From contig DAHUYY010000081.1 of NCBI GenBank assembly GCA_027306845.1, positions 1-7,878 of the forward strand: 7,878 nt of DNA, given 5' to 3'. Position numbers and translations under genes: made by a program. Shown here one piece after another: positions 6,325 to 7,878 of this stretch; position 1 is the first letter of the stretch; each line of letters starts with the position of its first letter. The stretch is from Vulcanimicrobiota bacterium (GTDB taxonomy: Bacteria; Vulcanimicrobiota; Vulcanimicrobiia; Vulcanimicrobiales; Vulcanimicrobiaceae). A model generated the notes under the pieces. The model worked only from the letters and a program-made list of their open reading frames with translations, had not been told where the DNA came from and made no database searches.

Positions 6325-6338
6325 CCGCCGGACGGCGG
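6325..6338 (-). other. Short GC hairpin downstream of flagellin
   Basis: CCGCC and GGCGG flank a 4-base loop, 27 nt past the flagellin stop codon on the - strand. It could help end the flagellin transcript, but no T-run follows, so it is not a confident intrinsic terminator. Apart from this and the tRNA promoter, nothing else is recognised between flagellin and tRNA-Ser(GCT). Confidence 0.3.
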
Positions 6339-6364
6339 TGTATCCAGAAAAGAGGGTTCGTCCT

Positions 6365-7878
6365 TTAGCGGAAGAGGCCAAGGACCGTCTGTGCGTTCGT
6401 ATTGGATTGCGAGAGCACCGAGGTGCCCACCTGCACCAGAACCTGCAGCTTCGTGAACTCCGTTGTCGCCTGCCCGACGTTGAGATCCCGGATCGAGGAT
6501 TCAGATGCCTGGAGATTGACCGCGGCGATGTTGTCGTTGTTGGCGTCTTCGTTGAGGCGTACGACGACCGCACCAAGCTGCGCCTGCTGATTGAGCAGCG
6601 TATTGAGCGCGATATCGATCTGCCCAATGGCATCCTCGGAGCCGATCGACGGATTGTTCGCCGCCGAGAGCGCGAGATTGATGTTCGAGATGCGCAGTGT
6701 CTGCGTGTTAGTCGCTTGGATCCCAACCTGAATGACGTCGCCTTCGTTCGCCCCGGATTGGAAGTTGAACGCCGGATTATTGGGATTGGTCAACGCGGCG
6801 ACGTTCTGCGAGACCTTGATGTAGGAGGTCGTGCCAACGTCGGCGGTCGTAAAGTTACCGAACGTAACGGCTACGTTATCAAACGCCGATGAAGTCGAGT
6901 CGGCCGAGTACAGCGTCGAGGAGACGCAGACTTGTCCTGTTGCACTCTGTACGAACGTCTCTTGAGCCGCAATTGAAACGCCGGTATTGACGACTTGAAC
7001 CTCAATGGTTCCGTCAACCGTGCCCCCAACCTGCGAAGCCGTTACGTTTGTCATCGATAGATCGTTCGTCCCGGTATTCGTGAACGAGAGTGTTGCCGTG
7101 CTACCGGTTGCAACGAAGGTCGCCGTGGAATACCCGGTATAGCCCGTCGATGGCGGCGCCACATTGAGAATCGATGCGCCGTTCGCTTGCACCAGCAAGG
7201 TCGAACCGCCGGGATACGAACCCGCTTCAAAGGAAACTTGGTATGTCGCGCCGGTTGTGAGGCCAGTGAGGGTTTGTTGAATCCCGCCGCCTCCGATTTG
7301 CAGAACCACGCCCTGCTGACCGGCTGGGAGCGGCGGTGCTGCTCCGGAGCCATTAAAGAGATTGACTCCTCCACCAGTCGCCGTCCATCCGGTAGGAACG
7401 GGGGTATTGACCGGATCGATGCTATTCGGGGCTACCGCTTGGGCTGTGAACGAGCCGTTCACGAGAACAGGTGCTGCTCCAAAACCCGAGACGGTGCTAA
7501 AGCTCGTGCCGGGAGTCGTAAAGAAGTTCGAGTTCGCGGCAACCACCGTCGCGACGAGAAAGCCCGTGTTGACGCCATTGGCCGATGTGAGGCCACCGTT
7601 GGTCGCAAGCGCCGAATTCGCCGTCACCGTCAAAGAAGCGGCCTGTTGCGGCTGGAAACCGGCATGCGACCCATCAAGCAGCGGCTGGCCGTTGAAGTTG
7701 ACGCTCTGCGAGATGCTATTGACCTCGAGCAGTAGCTGACTCACTTCAGCCTGAAGGTTCACCCGATCTTGATTGCTGTTGAGATCCGACGATGCTTCCA
7801 CCGCGAGGCTGCGTATGCGCTGCAGGATATCCGTCGTCGTGGAAAGCGCACCGAGCGCGACCTGCGCGGCATTATTCG
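6365..7878 (-). CDS. Flagellin with a jelly-roll insert in its variable region (5' end outside window)
   Basis: The structural subunit of the flagellar filament, exported through the flagellar type III apparatus. 503 residues are present; the frame is open to the window edge, so the start is missing (perhaps 65-85 residues by family comparison). The fragment begins NNAAQVALGALSTTTDILQR and continues RIRSLAVEAS and SVNFNGQPLLDG, the conserved N-terminal D1 helices. The C-terminus is equally typical: GANEGDVIQVGI, QAQLGAVVVRL, SSIRDLNVGQA, KLQVLVQVGTSVLSQSN and the terminal VLGLFR. Between them are about 290 non-conserved residues. Fragment residues about 135-282 form a separate module resembling DUF642/carbohydrate-binding jelly rolls (see the separate entry). 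One cysteine (6926-6928) lies after it. The gene symbol is left blank because flagellin naming varies, though fliC or hag would be the usual choices. Confidence 0.94.
   Translation of the reverse strand, partial: NNAAQVALGALSTTTDILQRIRSLAVEASSDLNSNQDRVNLQAEVSQLLLEVNSISQSVNFNGQPLLDGSHAGFQPQQAASLTVTANSALATNGGLTSANGVNTGFLVATVVAANSNFFTTPGTSFSTVSGFGAAPVLVNGSFTAQAVAPNSIDPVNTPVPTGWTATGGGVNLFNGSGAAPPLPAGQQGVVLQIGGGGIQQTLTGLTTGATYQVSFEAGSYPGGSTLLVQANGASILNVAPPSTGYTGYSTATFVATGSTATLSFTNTGTNDLSMTNVTASQVGGTVDGTIEVQVVNTGVSIAAQETFVQSATGQVCVSSTLYSADSTSSAFDNVAVTFGNFTTADVGTTSYIKVSQNVAALTNPNNPAFNFQSGANEGDVIQVGIQATNTQTLRISNINLALSAANNPSIGSEDAIGQIDIALNTLLNQQAQLGAVVVRLNEDANNDNIAAVNLQASESSIRDLNVGQATTEFTKLQVLVQVGTSVLSQSNTNAQTVLGLFR
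7031..7474 (-). other. Galactose-binding-like/DUF642-like module inside flagellin
   Basis: About 148 residues with the order LVNGSFTAQ, then PTGWTATGGGVNLF, PAGQQGVVLQIGGGGIQQTL, TTGATYQVSFEAGSY, TLLVQANGASI, GYTGYSTATFVATGSTATLSF and DLSMTNVTAS. That series (NGSF start, xGW, Q-x-L-Q-x-G, GxTYxxSF, TLxFTN end) is the pattern of DUF642-type and CenC-like beta-sandwich domains that are often carbohydrate-binding in secreted proteins. The match is by eye; ligand binding is inference. Confidence 0.6.

Noticed and set aside
6365..7801. Flagellin as a complete gene starting at a GTG at 7801
   Set aside because: The frame continues upstream with conserved flagellin residues (for example LQRIRSLAV) to the window edge, so this GTG is an internal Val.

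Overview
The window comes from a high-GC bacterial chromosome with a cell envelope, flagella and secreted proteins. The combination of a BNR/sortilin-type propeller protein, a two-lobed bacterial aspartyl protease and a flagellin with a large insert resembles poorly cultured soil lineages such as Candidatus Eremiobacterota (WPS-2) or Acidobacteria-like groups. That placement is an impression from protein style and cannot be proved from this sequence. Gene content looks chromosomal: no transposase, phage, CRISPR or plasmid genes were seen.

Layout. (1) 1-210, + strand: the C-terminal end of an unidentified protein that enters from the left and overlaps the next gene tail to tail. (2) 176-3157, - strand: an exported 993-residue beta-propeller protein with eleven Asp-box motifs. 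(3) 3229-4394, - strand: a compact mixed tRNA/mRNA operon. In transcription order it holds a putative promoter, tRNA-CAU, a small CxxC...HxxC protein, tRNA-Arg(CCG), tadA, tRNA-Ser(CGA) and an intrinsic terminator. Spacers inside it are as short as 9 and 13 nt. (4) 4422-5957, + strand: a secreted aspartyl protease with two D[S/T]G lobes in one chain. (5) 5964-6273, - strand: a second tRNA unit with an extended -10 promoter, tRNA-Ser(GCT), tRNA-Arg(ACG) and an intrinsic terminator. (6) 6365-7878, - strand: flagellin, with its 5' end beyond the right edge of the window.

How the parts relate. TadA deaminates A34 to inosine in tRNA-Arg(ACG), and that tRNA lies about 2.1 kb from tadA in the neighbouring tRNA unit. 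So one modification enzyme, its substrate and several Ser/Arg tRNAs are clustered. The propeller protein, the protease and flagellin are all exported and are not obviously linked to the tRNA genes.

The most notable observations are two. The flagellin carries a jelly-roll, carbohydrate-binding-like domain in its variable region. The tadA operon interleaves tRNAs and mRNAs so closely that tRNA processing must define the mRNA ends. The five tRNAs were called by folding them by eye; only tRNA-Ser(CGA) has an encoded CCA end.
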